NCBI GenBank assembly: GCA_003598085.1
Contig: QZKU01000034.1
Location: 1 to 32,418 of the forward strand
Source: Candidatus Abyssobacteria bacterium SURF_5
Lineage (GTDB): Bacteria; Abyssobacteria; SURF-5
Reading direction: 5' to 3'
DNA length: 32,418 bases
Every line of letters begins with the position of its first letter. The first letter of the stretch is position 1. This document shows, piece after piece, positions 26,249-32,418 of this stretch. Position numbers and translations under genes: made by a program. The notes beneath the pieces were generated by a model. The model saw only the letters and a list, made by a program, of their open reading frames with translations. It was not told the origin of the DNA and did not search any database.

Positions 26249-27346
26249 GTGACAGAACGACAAAAAGCCATTCTCGCTTTTTCCGACGGCCGATTCTTCG
26301 AGGGCGTCTCGTTCGGCGCCCGCGGCGAGCGCTCGGGCGAGGTCGTCTTCAACACCAGCATGACCGGCTACCAGGAAATCCTGACCGACCCCTCCTATAA
26401 GGGGCAGATCGTGACGATGACGTATCCGCTGATCGGCAACTACGGCGTGAACGAGGAGGACTTCGAGTCGCTGAAGCCGCACGTCGAGGGCTTTGTCGTC
26501 CGCGAATGCTGCCGCACTCCGAGCAACTGGCGCGCCACCCGCACGCTATCAGAATTCCTCGTCGAAAATGATATAATCGGTATCGAGGGCGTCGATACGC
26601 GCGCGATCACCAGGCATATCAGGCAGGCGGGCGCTCTCATAGCGGTGATCTCGACCGAGGATCTCGAGGCGGCAAGCCTGGTCGCAAAGGCGAAGGCTTC
26701 GCCCGGCTTGATCGGGCGCGATCTCGTGAAAGAAGTAACTTGTTCCGAAGAGTACCGAGTCGCCCCGCAGGGAGAGAGCCGGTTCCGTGTCGTCGCGTTC
26801 GATTTCGGGATCAAGCGGAACATCCTGAACAGTCTTTCGCGGCGCGGCTGCGAGATTATCGTTGTTCCCGCGCAGACGACGGCGGCCGAGGCGCTCGCAC
26901 ATCAGCCCGACGGCATTTTCCTGTCGAACGGGCCGGGCGATCCCGAAGGCGTCCCGAATGTGGTGCAGACGGTACGCGAGCTGATCGAGCGGCGCCCCAC
27001 GTTCGGCATCTGTCTCGGCCATCAGATGCTCGGGCTGGCGTTCGGCGCAAAAATTCTCAAGCTCAAGTTCGGACATCACGGCGGCAACCAGCCGATCAAG
27101 AACCTGCGGACCGGCAGAGTCGAGATCGCGGCCGAAAACCACGGATTCGCGGTCGTGGCCGATACTGTGCCGGCGGACGTGGAGGTAACCCATCGAAATC
27201 TTAATGATAACACGGTCGAGGGCATGCGCCACCGCTCGCTCCCCGTCTTCTCGGTGCAGTACCATCCCGAGGCCTCACCCGGCCCGCACGACGCCTCGTA
27301 CCTGTTCGACCGGTTCATCGAGGCGATGGAGAACAACCGGCGGTAA
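26249..27346 (+). CDS. carA: Carbamoyl-phosphate synthase small (glutaminase) subunit
   Basis: Releases ammonia from glutamine for the large subunit (CarB), step 1 of pyrimidine and arginine synthesis. It is 365 aa with a GTG start at 26249 after GAAGGA. The N-terminal CarA domain ([29 protein letters not shown]) is complete. The class I glutaminase triad is Cys255 in GICLGHQM plus His339 and Glu341 in QYHPEASPG. carB does not follow, so the large subunit must be encoded elsewhere. It lies 209 bases after pyrC with a hairpin repeat between, so it may have its own promoter. Confidence 0.97.
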   Translation: MTERQKAILAFSDGRFFEGVSFGARGERSGEVVFNTSMTGYQEILTDPSYKGQIVTMTYPLIGNYGVNEEDFESLKPHVEGFVVRECCRTPSNWRATRTLSEFLVENDIIGIEGVDTRAITRHIRQAGALIAVISTEDLEAASLVAKAKASPGLIGRDLVKEVTCSEEYRVAPQGESRFRVVAFDFGIKRNILNSLSRRGCEIIVVPAQTTAAEALAHQPDGIFLSNGPGDPEGVPNVVQTVRELIERRPTFGICLGHQMLGLAFGAKILKLKFGHHGGNQPIKNLRTGRVEIAAENHGFAVVADTVPADVEVTHRNLNDNTVEGMRHRSLPVFSVQYHPEASPGPHDASYLFDRFIEAMENNRR

Positions 27347-27385
27347 TAGTGTGGCCGTCGAGGTACATTCAGGAGATTTGGAATT

Positions 27386-27412
27386 CCGGCAGGGCCGAAT
27401 TCATTCCGCCGG
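27386..27412. repeat. Imperfect hairpin centred on GAATTC
   Basis: CCGGC...GG and CC...GCCGG arms surround a GAATTC core, with a small asymmetric bulge. A REP-like unit. Confidence 0.5.
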
Positions 27413-27487
27413 TTTTGCAGTGCAATATGAAGGGGCAAAGGTGCACCTGCCGCGAAACATCAAACGCTCTGCACTGCATGACGCGTG

Positions 27488-27504
27488 CCCTCTTTGGCAA
27501 AGGG
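27488..27504. repeat. Hairpin CCCTCTTTG-GCAAAGGG
   Basis: An inverted repeat with one unpaired C (27488-27504), similar in design to the following CCCCCTTT/AAAGGGGG unit. Confidence 0.55.
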
Positions 27505-27533
27505 AACCCTCTCTTGCACAACGTGACGCATTC

Positions 27534-27552
27534 CCCCCTTTGACAAAGGGGG
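27534..27552. repeat. Perfect hairpin CCCCCTTT/AAAGGGGG
   Basis: CCCCCTTT (27534-27541), loop GAC, AAAGGGGG (27545-27552). It forms the left flank of the MITE-like insertion, and the matching AAGGGGGATTT continues on the other side (from 27691). Confidence 0.85.
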
Positions 27553-27557
27553 ACTAA

Positions 27558-27688
27558 GAGACTGTCCTATAATGGGGTCGGTGCCGACGACAGAGCGGTA
27601 TCGACAAGTCAGAGTGACCGTCATTCCTGCGAAAGCAGGAATCCAGGGTCTGGCAGAAGAAGACAAATCTCAATTATGGGACAGCCTC
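27558..27688. mobile_element. 131-bp MITE-like element with terminal inverted repeats and CTAA target duplication
   Basis: The left end GAGACTGTCCTATAAT (27558-27573) and the right end ATTATGGGACAGCCTC (27673-27688) are inverted repeats at 14 of 16 positions. CTAA directly precedes (27554-27557) and directly follows (27689-27692) the element, a 4-bp target duplication of the YTAR type used by the IS5 subgroup. No coding frame is inside. The interior holds a perfect 8-bp hairpin with a GAAA tetraloop, ATTCCTGC/GCAGGAAT (27623-27642). The element seems to have landed in the CCCCCTTT/AAAGGGGG palindromic repeat. Its right end supplies an ATG (27676) in frame with the downstream flippase gene. 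The transposase family is inference. Confidence 0.7.
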
Positions 27689-27735
27689 CTAAGGGGGATT
27701 TCAAAAATCAGCACACGCGTTTTGAAAGGAGTATT

Positions 27736-28791
27736 TTGAGAAACACAAAACTCTGGATTCAGTTTTCCATCGGCATCGCAATCGCGGTTTTCTTCATGTG
27801 GCTGTTCCTGCGAAAAGTGGACTGGGACAACCTGAAGCTGGCGCTCGCATCCGCTCGATACATTTACCTCATTCCCGCAATCCTGCTCGCACTCATGACC
27901 TACGTCTTTCGCGCTTTCCGATGGTATTACCTGCTTCACGAGCTGAAACGCATCCATTTCAACCGGCTGCTGCCGCCGATCATGATCGGGTTCATGGGGA
28001 ACGCGCTCCTGCCGGCGCGCGCGGGCGAATTCATCCGGGCCTACCTTCTTTCGCAGAAGGAAAAGGTGAAGCTGACGGCCTCGCTCGGCACGCTTGTGGT
28101 CGATCGCCTTTTCGATACGCTGGTCCTGCTGATTTTGATAGCCGGCGTGCTCATGTTTTACCCGTTCGATGAGGAACTGTTCCTGCAGGCGACGGGGCGC
28201 TCGCTCGAGCAGGCGACCTTTTTCCTCGGACTGATCGCGACGTCCGGCTTCGCGGTGCTCGCCGGATTCACGGTGCTTCTGTACCACAAGAAGGATCTCG
28301 CCGCGCGAATTCTCGAGAAGGTATTGTTCTTTCTCCCCCACCGCATGCGGAGCGGAATCATCTCGCTGTTCATGTCCTTCACCGACGGCCTCCATATCTT
28401 CAAGAACTGGCGTCATATGGTCATCGCCGTGCTCATCACGATTGTCCAGTGGATATTCAACGCGCTGGCGTTCTATCCGCTCTTCTACGCGTTCGGCATC
28501 GGCGACAAGTTGAACGTCGTATCGACCGCGGTCGTCCTCGCGTCCGCAGCCGTCGGCGTCTGCATTCCGACCCCGGGCTATGCCGGTCCCTTCCATTTCT
28601 TTGTGCAGATCGGACTGCAGCTCTCTAACTCGAGCATCAGCAGTTCGGTCGGCGCCGCGTTCGCCCTCGTCGCGCACGCGGTCATTTTCTTCCCGGTCGT
28701 CATTATCGGAATCCTGTATGCGTTCAAGGAAGGCGTCTCGCTCGGCCAGATCGAGCGGACCTCGGAATCGCTCCGCGCAGCGGTGGAATAA
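27736..28791 (+). CDS. Flippase-like membrane protein (lysylphosphatidylglycerol synthase TM domain family)
   Basis: A polytopic inner-membrane protein of the TIGR00374/UPF0104 flippase-like family. Known relatives carry or flip lipids, but this one lacks any catalytic synthase domain. The TTG start at 27736 is chosen because GAAAGGA sits 5 bases upstream; the longer frame from the ATG at 27676 begins inside the MITE. This gives 351 aa with about 8 hydrophobic segments. The family signature is seen in FRAFRWYYLL, NALLPARAGEFIRAYLL and LGTLVVDRLFDTL, and near the C-terminus CIPTPGYAGPFHFF. Substrate unknown. Confidence 0.88.
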   Translation: MRNTKLWIQFSIGIAIAVFFMWLFLRKVDWDNLKLALASARYIYLIPAILLALMTYVFRAFRWYYLLHELKRIHFNRLLPPIMIGFMGNALLPARAGEFIRAYLLSQKEKVKLTASLGTLVVDRLFDTLVLLILIAGVLMFYPFDEELFLQATGRSLEQATFFLGLIATSGFAVLAGFTVLLYHKKDLAARILEKVLFFLPHRMRSGIISLFMSFTDGLHIFKNWRHMVIAVLITIVQWIFNALAFYPLFYAFGIGDKLNVVSTAVVLASAAVGVCIPTPGYAGPFHFFVQIGLQLSNSSISSSVGAAFALVAHAVIFFPVVIIGILYAFKEGVSLGQIERTSESLRAAVE

Positions 28792-29011
28792 TACCCGACT
28801 GACAAGGAAGCAGGCTCAACCGAATCTTTGCTGTCGGCATTTTTTCACGAAACGCTCCGGCTGGTAACCCACTAGACCGGTCTGACGGAGCAACTGATGT
28901 GGTAAAATCAACCATCGAGTCAGGCCAGACTCCTTCGAGTGCGTTCCATGCTTTTTCACTGAAAGATCATTCGTGATAAAATGAAAAAACGCTGGTCAAA
29001 GGAGGCCTCGA

Positions 29012-29302
29012 TTGGCCATTGATCCTCTTCTAAAAGAAAAGCGCGAAGAAATTCTCCAAATTGCCGAGCGACATGGAGCCCGGAACGTGCGGGTCTTCGG
29101 GTCGGCGGCGCGAGGCGAGAGCGGGCCGCAGAGTGACGTGGATCTGCTGGTGGACGTCGGCCCTGACAGAACCCCTTTTTTCCCGGGCGGTCTTTTGGCC
29201 GACCTCGAGGAGTTGCTCGGTCGAAAAGTGGATATTGTGACCGAAGAGGCGCTGCATTGGTACATTCGGGAGCGAATACTCGAGGAGGCTTTTCCCCTGT
29301 GA
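29012..29302 (+). CDS. mntA: MNT-domain nucleotidyltransferase antitoxin (MntA-like)
   Basis: A minimal nucleotidyltransferase of the MntA/HepT toxin-antitoxin family, 96 aa. In the studied Shewanella system MntA adds AMP units to a tyrosine of the HEPN toxin and so silences it. The GS-x10-DxD motif is exact (G30-S31...D42-V-D44), with a further acidic residue in RKVDIV (D74). The start is TTG at 29012 with GGAGG 6 bases upstream. Its TGA overlaps the ATG of the HEPN gene (TGATG), so the pair is co-translated antitoxin first. TTTCAC and TAAAAT with 17 bases between lie upstream (about 28950-28980) as a weak promoter. Confidence 0.9.
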   Translation: MAIDPLLKEKREEILQIAERHGARNVRVFGSAARGESGPQSDVDLLVDVGPDRTPFFPGGLLADLEELLGRKVDIVTEEALHWYIRERILEEAFPL

Positions 29303-29646
29303 TGGTTCCCGACGATCGGCTCTATCTGATCCATATCAAGGAATGTATACGTTCCATCGAGGATTATACTGCTGAAGGGAGAGAAGCTTTTTTCGCAGAT
29401 AAGAAAACTCAAGATGCAGTTCTGCGCAATCTGCACATCCTTTCGGAGTCGACCCAACGTGTATCCCGGCCGCTGAAGGAAAAACATGCTGAGATAGATT
29501 GGCGCAGTATTACCGCATTTCGGAACGTTGTCGTTCACAATTATCTCGGGGTTGACCTGAAAGTCGTTTGGGATATTGTGCAACAAGATTTGCCCGATTT
29601 GAAACGCAAAGTTGATTTTATCTTGCGGCAGCTTGAGGGCTCATAG
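29302..29646 (+). CDS. hepT: HEPN-domain RNase toxin (HepT/DUF86-like)
   Basis: An all-helical HEPN ribonuclease toxin partner of MntA, 114 aa from the ATG at 29302 (a GTG at 29299 is also possible). The catalytic R-x4-H is R74-NVVV-H79, followed by Tyr81, so the full R-x4-H-x-Y motif is present. In the characterised system this tyrosine is the residue AMPylated by the antitoxin. All key residues appear intact, which points to a functional pair. The start overlaps the mntA stop by one base. Confidence 0.92.
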   Translation: MVPDDRLYLIHIKECIRSIEDYTAEGREAFFADKKTQDAVLRNLHILSESTQRVSRPLKEKHAEIDWRSITAFRNVVVHNYLGVDLKVVWDIVQQDLPDLKRKVDFILRQLEGS

Positions 29647-29700
29647 ATTGAAACACAGGGCTTCTTAATCCTACCGGCGTAATATCAATACCTCTGTAGC

Positions 29701-29719
29701 GGCGGGTTTCAAACCCGCC
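29701..29719. repeat. Perfect palindrome GGCGGGTTT-C-AAACCCGCC
   Basis: Two 9-base arms around one C, in the spacer after hepT. This 'gcgggtttcaaacccgc' unit is a common intergenic hairpin repeat in environmental genomes. Confidence 0.85.
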
Positions 29720-29770
29720 CGCGGCCTATTGAATCGCGCCCCTGCAACACAATCACGAGTCGCAGGACAA

Positions 29771-29824
29771 ACTACCCGTTCTTGAACGCCATATCTTTGC
29801 GCCATCTGCGCCTCTGCGGTTAAA
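29771..29824. repeat. 54-bp dispersed repeat, copy 1
   Basis: It matches 31033-31086 at 45 of 54 positions in the same orientation. The two copies bracket the alpha/beta hydrolase gene. Confidence 0.8.
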
Positions 29825-29890
29825 AAGTGACGCTTTTGAGAGAGTCTTCTCCTACATTCGGGCACGTCGTTAATTAGTGACAGCGCGCCG

Positions 29891-30991
29891 TCAGGAATCC
29901 GACTTGGGGGTGGTCTCCTTCAGGACCCGGAGCAGTTCGGCGCAATATTTCTCCGGTTCTTCATACGGGATCATGTGACCCGAATTTTCAAACCACACGA
30001 GCTGTTTTCCTTGAGGCGCATCGAGTTGCTGATAATAGCGTTCCGCAAGCTCGAACGGCGTGTTGTAGTCGTATCGGCCCACAAAGAAATAGACGGGAAC
30101 TTCAATACGGGGCGCTTCCTCGAACAGATTGCAGTTTATGCGCTCCGCCCACATACTTTTCGCGGAAAACTCACCTCCGCGGAAGAAGCGGAGGCCATCG
30201 AGCAAAGAATAATCCGGAGAGGTCAGCCCGATCTTAACGAAATTGGCGAACGTGAGGCTCTTGTTGTGCGAGACACCGCCGAAGCGGTCGAGCCATTTGC
30301 GCTGTATCCCCAACTCGCTGTGGCTGTCGTACGGCGGCGGCCCGATTCCCTCAAGCTCCTTGAGGGCGTTTTCGTCTGCGGATTTCCTCGCCATGTCCAT
30401 AACGAACCGGTAAGAAATCTCTTCCTGCTCCCCTTTCTCAACAACCTGGCCGACGCCGACAAACGCGTAAAAAAGCTCGGGATGGCGCGCCGCCGTGAGA
30501 ACCCCGATCTCGCTTCCCCACGAGTGTCCCACAAGATATATCTTCGGGACATGAAAACGCTCTCTCAACATCTCCGACAGCTCGCGGACATCGGAAACGA
30601 ATTGGGTGCGATTCATTGAATCCACGGGAATGCGCCGGCTGTAGGATTTGCCGGCGCCTCGCTGGTCCCAATGCGCAACAATAAAATGCCGCGGAAGCTC
30701 GCCGTCGAAGTGGCGGGCAATACAAATATCGGCCGAACCCGGTCCGCCGTGAAGATGGAGCAAGACGGGATTCGCCGTGTCCATCCCGCGAATGAGAATC
30801 CATTGTTTCACGCCGCCGAGAACCACCTCTTCGAGCGAATCGATCCCATTCGGCGTCTGAATCCTTGTTTCTTCCCGGACCTTGTGCTGGAGGAAAGCCC
30901 TGTAGAGAAGGAGCGAACACAGGACGATTACGCACAACGACAGGAGCGGCGCGATGAAGTATTTCAGGATGAGTTTGAGAGTCTTCTTCAC
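29891..30991 (-). CDS. Membrane-anchored alpha/beta hydrolase (proline iminopeptidase-like)
   Basis: A serine hydrolase of 366 aa with an N-terminal membrane anchor (about residues 8-32) and no obvious signal cleavage site. The motifs are HGGPG (81-85, oxyanion hole), DQRGAGKS (109-116), nucleophile elbow GHSWGS with Ser157, the acid Asp308 in VGRYDYN, and His339 in ENSGHMIP. HGGPG plus DQRGxGxS is characteristic of proline iminopeptidase-type (S33) enzymes, but the substrate is not determined by this. The start is GTG at 30991 behind GAGGGA. The gene is flanked by direct repeat copies (29771-29824 and 31033-31086) and stands alone. Confidence 0.9.
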   Translation of the reverse strand: MKKTLKLILKYFIAPLLSLCVIVLCSLLLYRAFLQHKVREETRIQTPNGIDSLEEVVLGGVKQWILIRGMDTANPVLLHLHGGPGSADICIARHFDGELPRHFIVAHWDQRGAGKSYSRRIPVDSMNRTQFVSDVRELSEMLRERFHVPKIYLVGHSWGSEIGVLTAARHPELFYAFVGVGQVVEKGEQEEISYRFVMDMARKSADENALKELEGIGPPPYDSHSELGIQRKWLDRFGGVSHNKSLTFANFVKIGLTSPDYSLLDGLRFFRGGEFSAKSMWAERINCNLFEEAPRIEVPVYFFVGRYDYNTPFELAERYYQQLDAPQGKQLVWFENSGHMIPYEEPEKYCAELLRVLKETTPKSDS

Positions 30992-31032
30992 GGATCCCTC
31001 TTCGAAACCGCATAAACGAATCGAAAGAACAG

Positions 31033-31086
31033 ATTACCCGTTGTTGAAAGCCATATCTCTGCGTCCTCGGCGTCTCAGCGGTTAAA
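31033..31086. repeat. 54-bp dispersed repeat, copy 2
   Basis: 45 of 54 positions are identical to 29771-29824 in the same orientation, ending in a shared CGGTTAAA. Confidence 0.8.
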
Positions 31087-31151
31087 TATTCACTTCAGTG
31101 AATGACTTGCCTTTGCCGCCGACGAATAGTATCATCGCATATCTTGCGCTG

Positions 31152-32174
31152 TCAACTTCTCACCGCCTCGAGCACGCTGACTTCCGTAGCCGTCGGAACT
31201 ATGCGGTTCAGCTTCAGGCCCGCCTCCGAGAACAAGCGCCGGTATTGCTCCTCCGTGCGCTCGCGACCGCCGACAACGAGCATCATCAGATCGAGCCATT
31301 TCCCGAAACACGGGCTGTTCCCGCGCGGGATCGCGATCTCGGCAACCAGCACCCTTCCCTCCGGGTTCATCGCCTCTTGGCAGTTGCGCAGGATTTTGAC
31401 TGCATCGTCATCGTCCCAGTCGTGAATGATGTGCCGCAGCACATAGGCATTGGCGCCCTCGGGCACCGACGAAAAGAAGTCCCCGCCCACGATCCGGCAG
31501 CGGCCGTCCAGATTCAGGCCCGAGAAAATGGTTCGGGCGCGGTCGGCTACCGGCGGCAAATCGAACAGGATCCCCTTCACTGCCGGATGCCGCCGGAGAA
31601 TCGATGCCAGTACCAGGCCGTTTCCGCCGCCGACGTCGATCACCGTTTCGAACCGAGAGAAATCGTACGCGTCGATCATCGGTTCGGTCTCAGCGACCGC
31701 GAAGCCCTCCATCGCGGCGTCATATATCTTGTGACGGTCGGGATGCTCGGTCATGTACTGAAAAAACGTCACGCCGAACGTCTTGCGGAACGCCTCGTTG
31801 CCCGTTTTGACGGCATGCAGCAGATTGCCCCAGGATTGGTAAAACTCCGCCCCCATCATGACCGCGAATGACTTGTGCAGGTCCGCCCTGTCGCTCCTCA
31901 GATGCTCGGCCAGCGGCGTAAGCGAGAATCGGCCGTGCTCGTCTTCCGCAAAAATGCCGATGCTGCCCAGTGCGCGCAGCACGCGATAGAGAGAGTTCGC
32001 GTGCGCGCCCGCGCGTTTCGCCAGCTCTTCAGCCGTCAGCGGCTTCTCAACGAGCAGGTCCGCAATTCCGAGTTCAGCGGCCACGTAAATGGCCTGCGTT
32101 ATCCATGCGCCGACCAGCATCTGGCTCAGCGCCTGTTTAGTCGCTTCTTGTTCCTGAATTCCTGTGGTGCTCAA
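31152..32174 (-). CDS. SAM-dependent O-methyltransferase with N-terminal dimerisation domain
   Basis: A methyltransferase of the hydroxyneurosporene/plant-type O-methyltransferase family, 340 aa. The N-terminal winged-helix dimerisation domain is at about 15-100 (YVAAELGIADLLVEKPLTAE, then SLYRVLRALGSIGIFAED). The SAM-binding DVGGGNG is at 180-186 and the catalytic-type histidine in HIIHDW at 248-253 (H251). The start is TTG at 32174, with GGAGG about 11 bases upstream. The acceptor is unknown. It stands alone on the minus strand with the spacer 32175-32418 upstream. Confidence 0.93.
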   Translation of the reverse strand: MSTTGIQEQEATKQALSQMLVGAWITQAIYVAAELGIADLLVEKPLTAEELAKRAGAHANSLYRVLRALGSIGIFAEDEHGRFSLTPLAEHLRSDRADLHKSFAVMMGAEFYQSWGNLLHAVKTGNEAFRKTFGVTFFQYMTEHPDRHKIYDAAMEGFAVAETEPMIDAYDFSRFETVIDVGGGNGLVLASILRRHPAVKGILFDLPPVADRARTIFSGLNLDGRCRIVGGDFFSSVPEGANAYVLRHIIHDWDDDDAVKILRNCQEAMNPEGRVLVAEIAIPRGNSPCFGKWLDLMMLVVGGRERTEEQYRRLFSEAGLKLNRIVPTATEVSVLEAVRS

Positions 32175-32243
32175 TTCGTCTTAGCCTCCTTTTCCATAGG
32201 TGTCTCTTGTCAGCCGGTCCGGTCGTACGTACACGGCGTCTGT

Positions 32244-32278
32244 GGCGGGCGCATCAAAAAGTGCGCCTGCCCTTTTTT
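32244..32278 (+). terminator. Intrinsic-terminator-like hairpin in plus orientation without an upstream plus-strand gene
   Basis: GGCGGGCGCA (32244-32253), 8-base loop, TGCGCCTGCC (32262-32271), one G-U pair among ten, followed by CTTTTTT. It reads as a terminator rightwards, but the nearest gene on the left is leftward. Confidence 0.6.
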
Positions 32279-32309
32279 CTTTGGCCTCATAACGGACGAG
32301 ACCAAACAA

Positions 32310-32323
32310 CCAAAAATTTTTGG
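32310..32323. repeat. 14-bp perfect palindrome CCAAAAATTTTTGG
   Basis: A self-complementary A/T-centred palindrome about 140 bases upstream of the methyltransferase start; a possible regulator-binding site. Confidence 0.5.
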
Positions 32324-32418
32324 GTCCTCGCGAGAATTTGTGGGTAAGAGAAAGTCATAAATAATTGAAAAGCATGAACTAAATCCTGTATATCGAGTGT
32401 CTGATCAGGATGCTCGAA

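Larger units (their letters stand above)
27347..27735. other. Repeat-packed spacer between carA and the flippase gene
   Basis: No gene is supported here. The stretch is a series of palindromic units: an imperfect hairpin around GAATTC (27386-27412), CCCTCTTTG/GCAAAGGG (27488-27504), CCCCCTTT-GAC-AAAGGGGG (27534-27552), the MITE-like element (27558-27688), and the continuation ctaagggggattt after it. Confidence 0.7.

Overview
The window (about 32.4 kb) looks like a chromosomal piece of an uncultured, diderm (Gram-negative-type) bacterium. LptE and BamD homologues imply an outer membrane. MurJ, ribosomal protein S20, the DNA polymerase III delta subunit and the pyrimidine genes are ordinary bacterial housekeeping genes. 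The BamD-like protein has a W-V-W-T-P...W-x-N-P-K stretch after its signal peptide, which I associate from memory with Omnitrophota-like lineages. Many GC-rich hairpin repeats and degenerate 'ggttcaaagttc' or 'ttcgtgtctttcgtgg' type spacers also fit a metagenome-derived candidate phylum. I cannot assign a taxon from sequence alone.

Layout. (1) 1-11.6 kb is an accessory, defence-type region. It holds the 3' part of a P4-type primase/SF3 helicase followed by a long inverted repeat, then a two-gene HipA-like kinase + DUF3037 module. These face a leftward block: hsdM (fused to an N-terminal XRE-type HTH), hsdS, hsdR, a YgjP-like zinc metallopeptidase and a DUF4238 gene. The first four of these overlap by 4 bases each. 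Two small unknown genes lie upstream of hsdM. (2) 11.4-12.46 kb is a repeat-rich spacer with at most a remnant gene. (3) 12.46-14.34 kb is a leftward acyl-CoA synthetase, divergent from (4) a compact queD-queE-queC-folE2 operon that encodes GTP to preQ0. (5) 17.0-21.5 kb is leftward murJ, rightward rpsT, and a leftward bamD-lptE-holA operon. (6) 21.7-22.9 kb is a membrane acyltransferase. (7) 23.0-27.35 kb is a pyrimidine operon, pyrR-pyrB-pyrC-carA. It has a perfect-consensus promoter and a leader able to fold into competing anti-antiterminator, antiterminator and terminator hairpins, with a 14-15 codon leader ORF threaded through them. (8) 27.35-27.7 kb is a nest of palindromic repeats into which a 131-bp MITE-like element appears to have inserted. 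(9) 27.7-32.2 kb holds a flippase-like membrane protein, an MntA/HepT (MNT-HEPN) toxin-antitoxin pair, a membrane-anchored alpha/beta hydrolase flanked by direct repeats, and an O-methyltransferase.

How the genes work together. The type I R-M genes form one translationally coupled unit, and the HTH fused to HsdM could make it self-regulating. FolE2, QueD, QueE and QueC catalyse consecutive steps from GTP to preQ0. PyrR is the candidate regulator of the following pyr genes through the leader. BamD and LptE serve outer-membrane biogenesis. The strongest candidates for less-described biology are the HipA-like kinase/DUF3037 pair, the HTH-HsdM fusion with an almost leaderless promoter, the pyr leader with its leader peptide, and the MITE nested in repeats. 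No tRNA, rRNA or CRISPR array was recognised.
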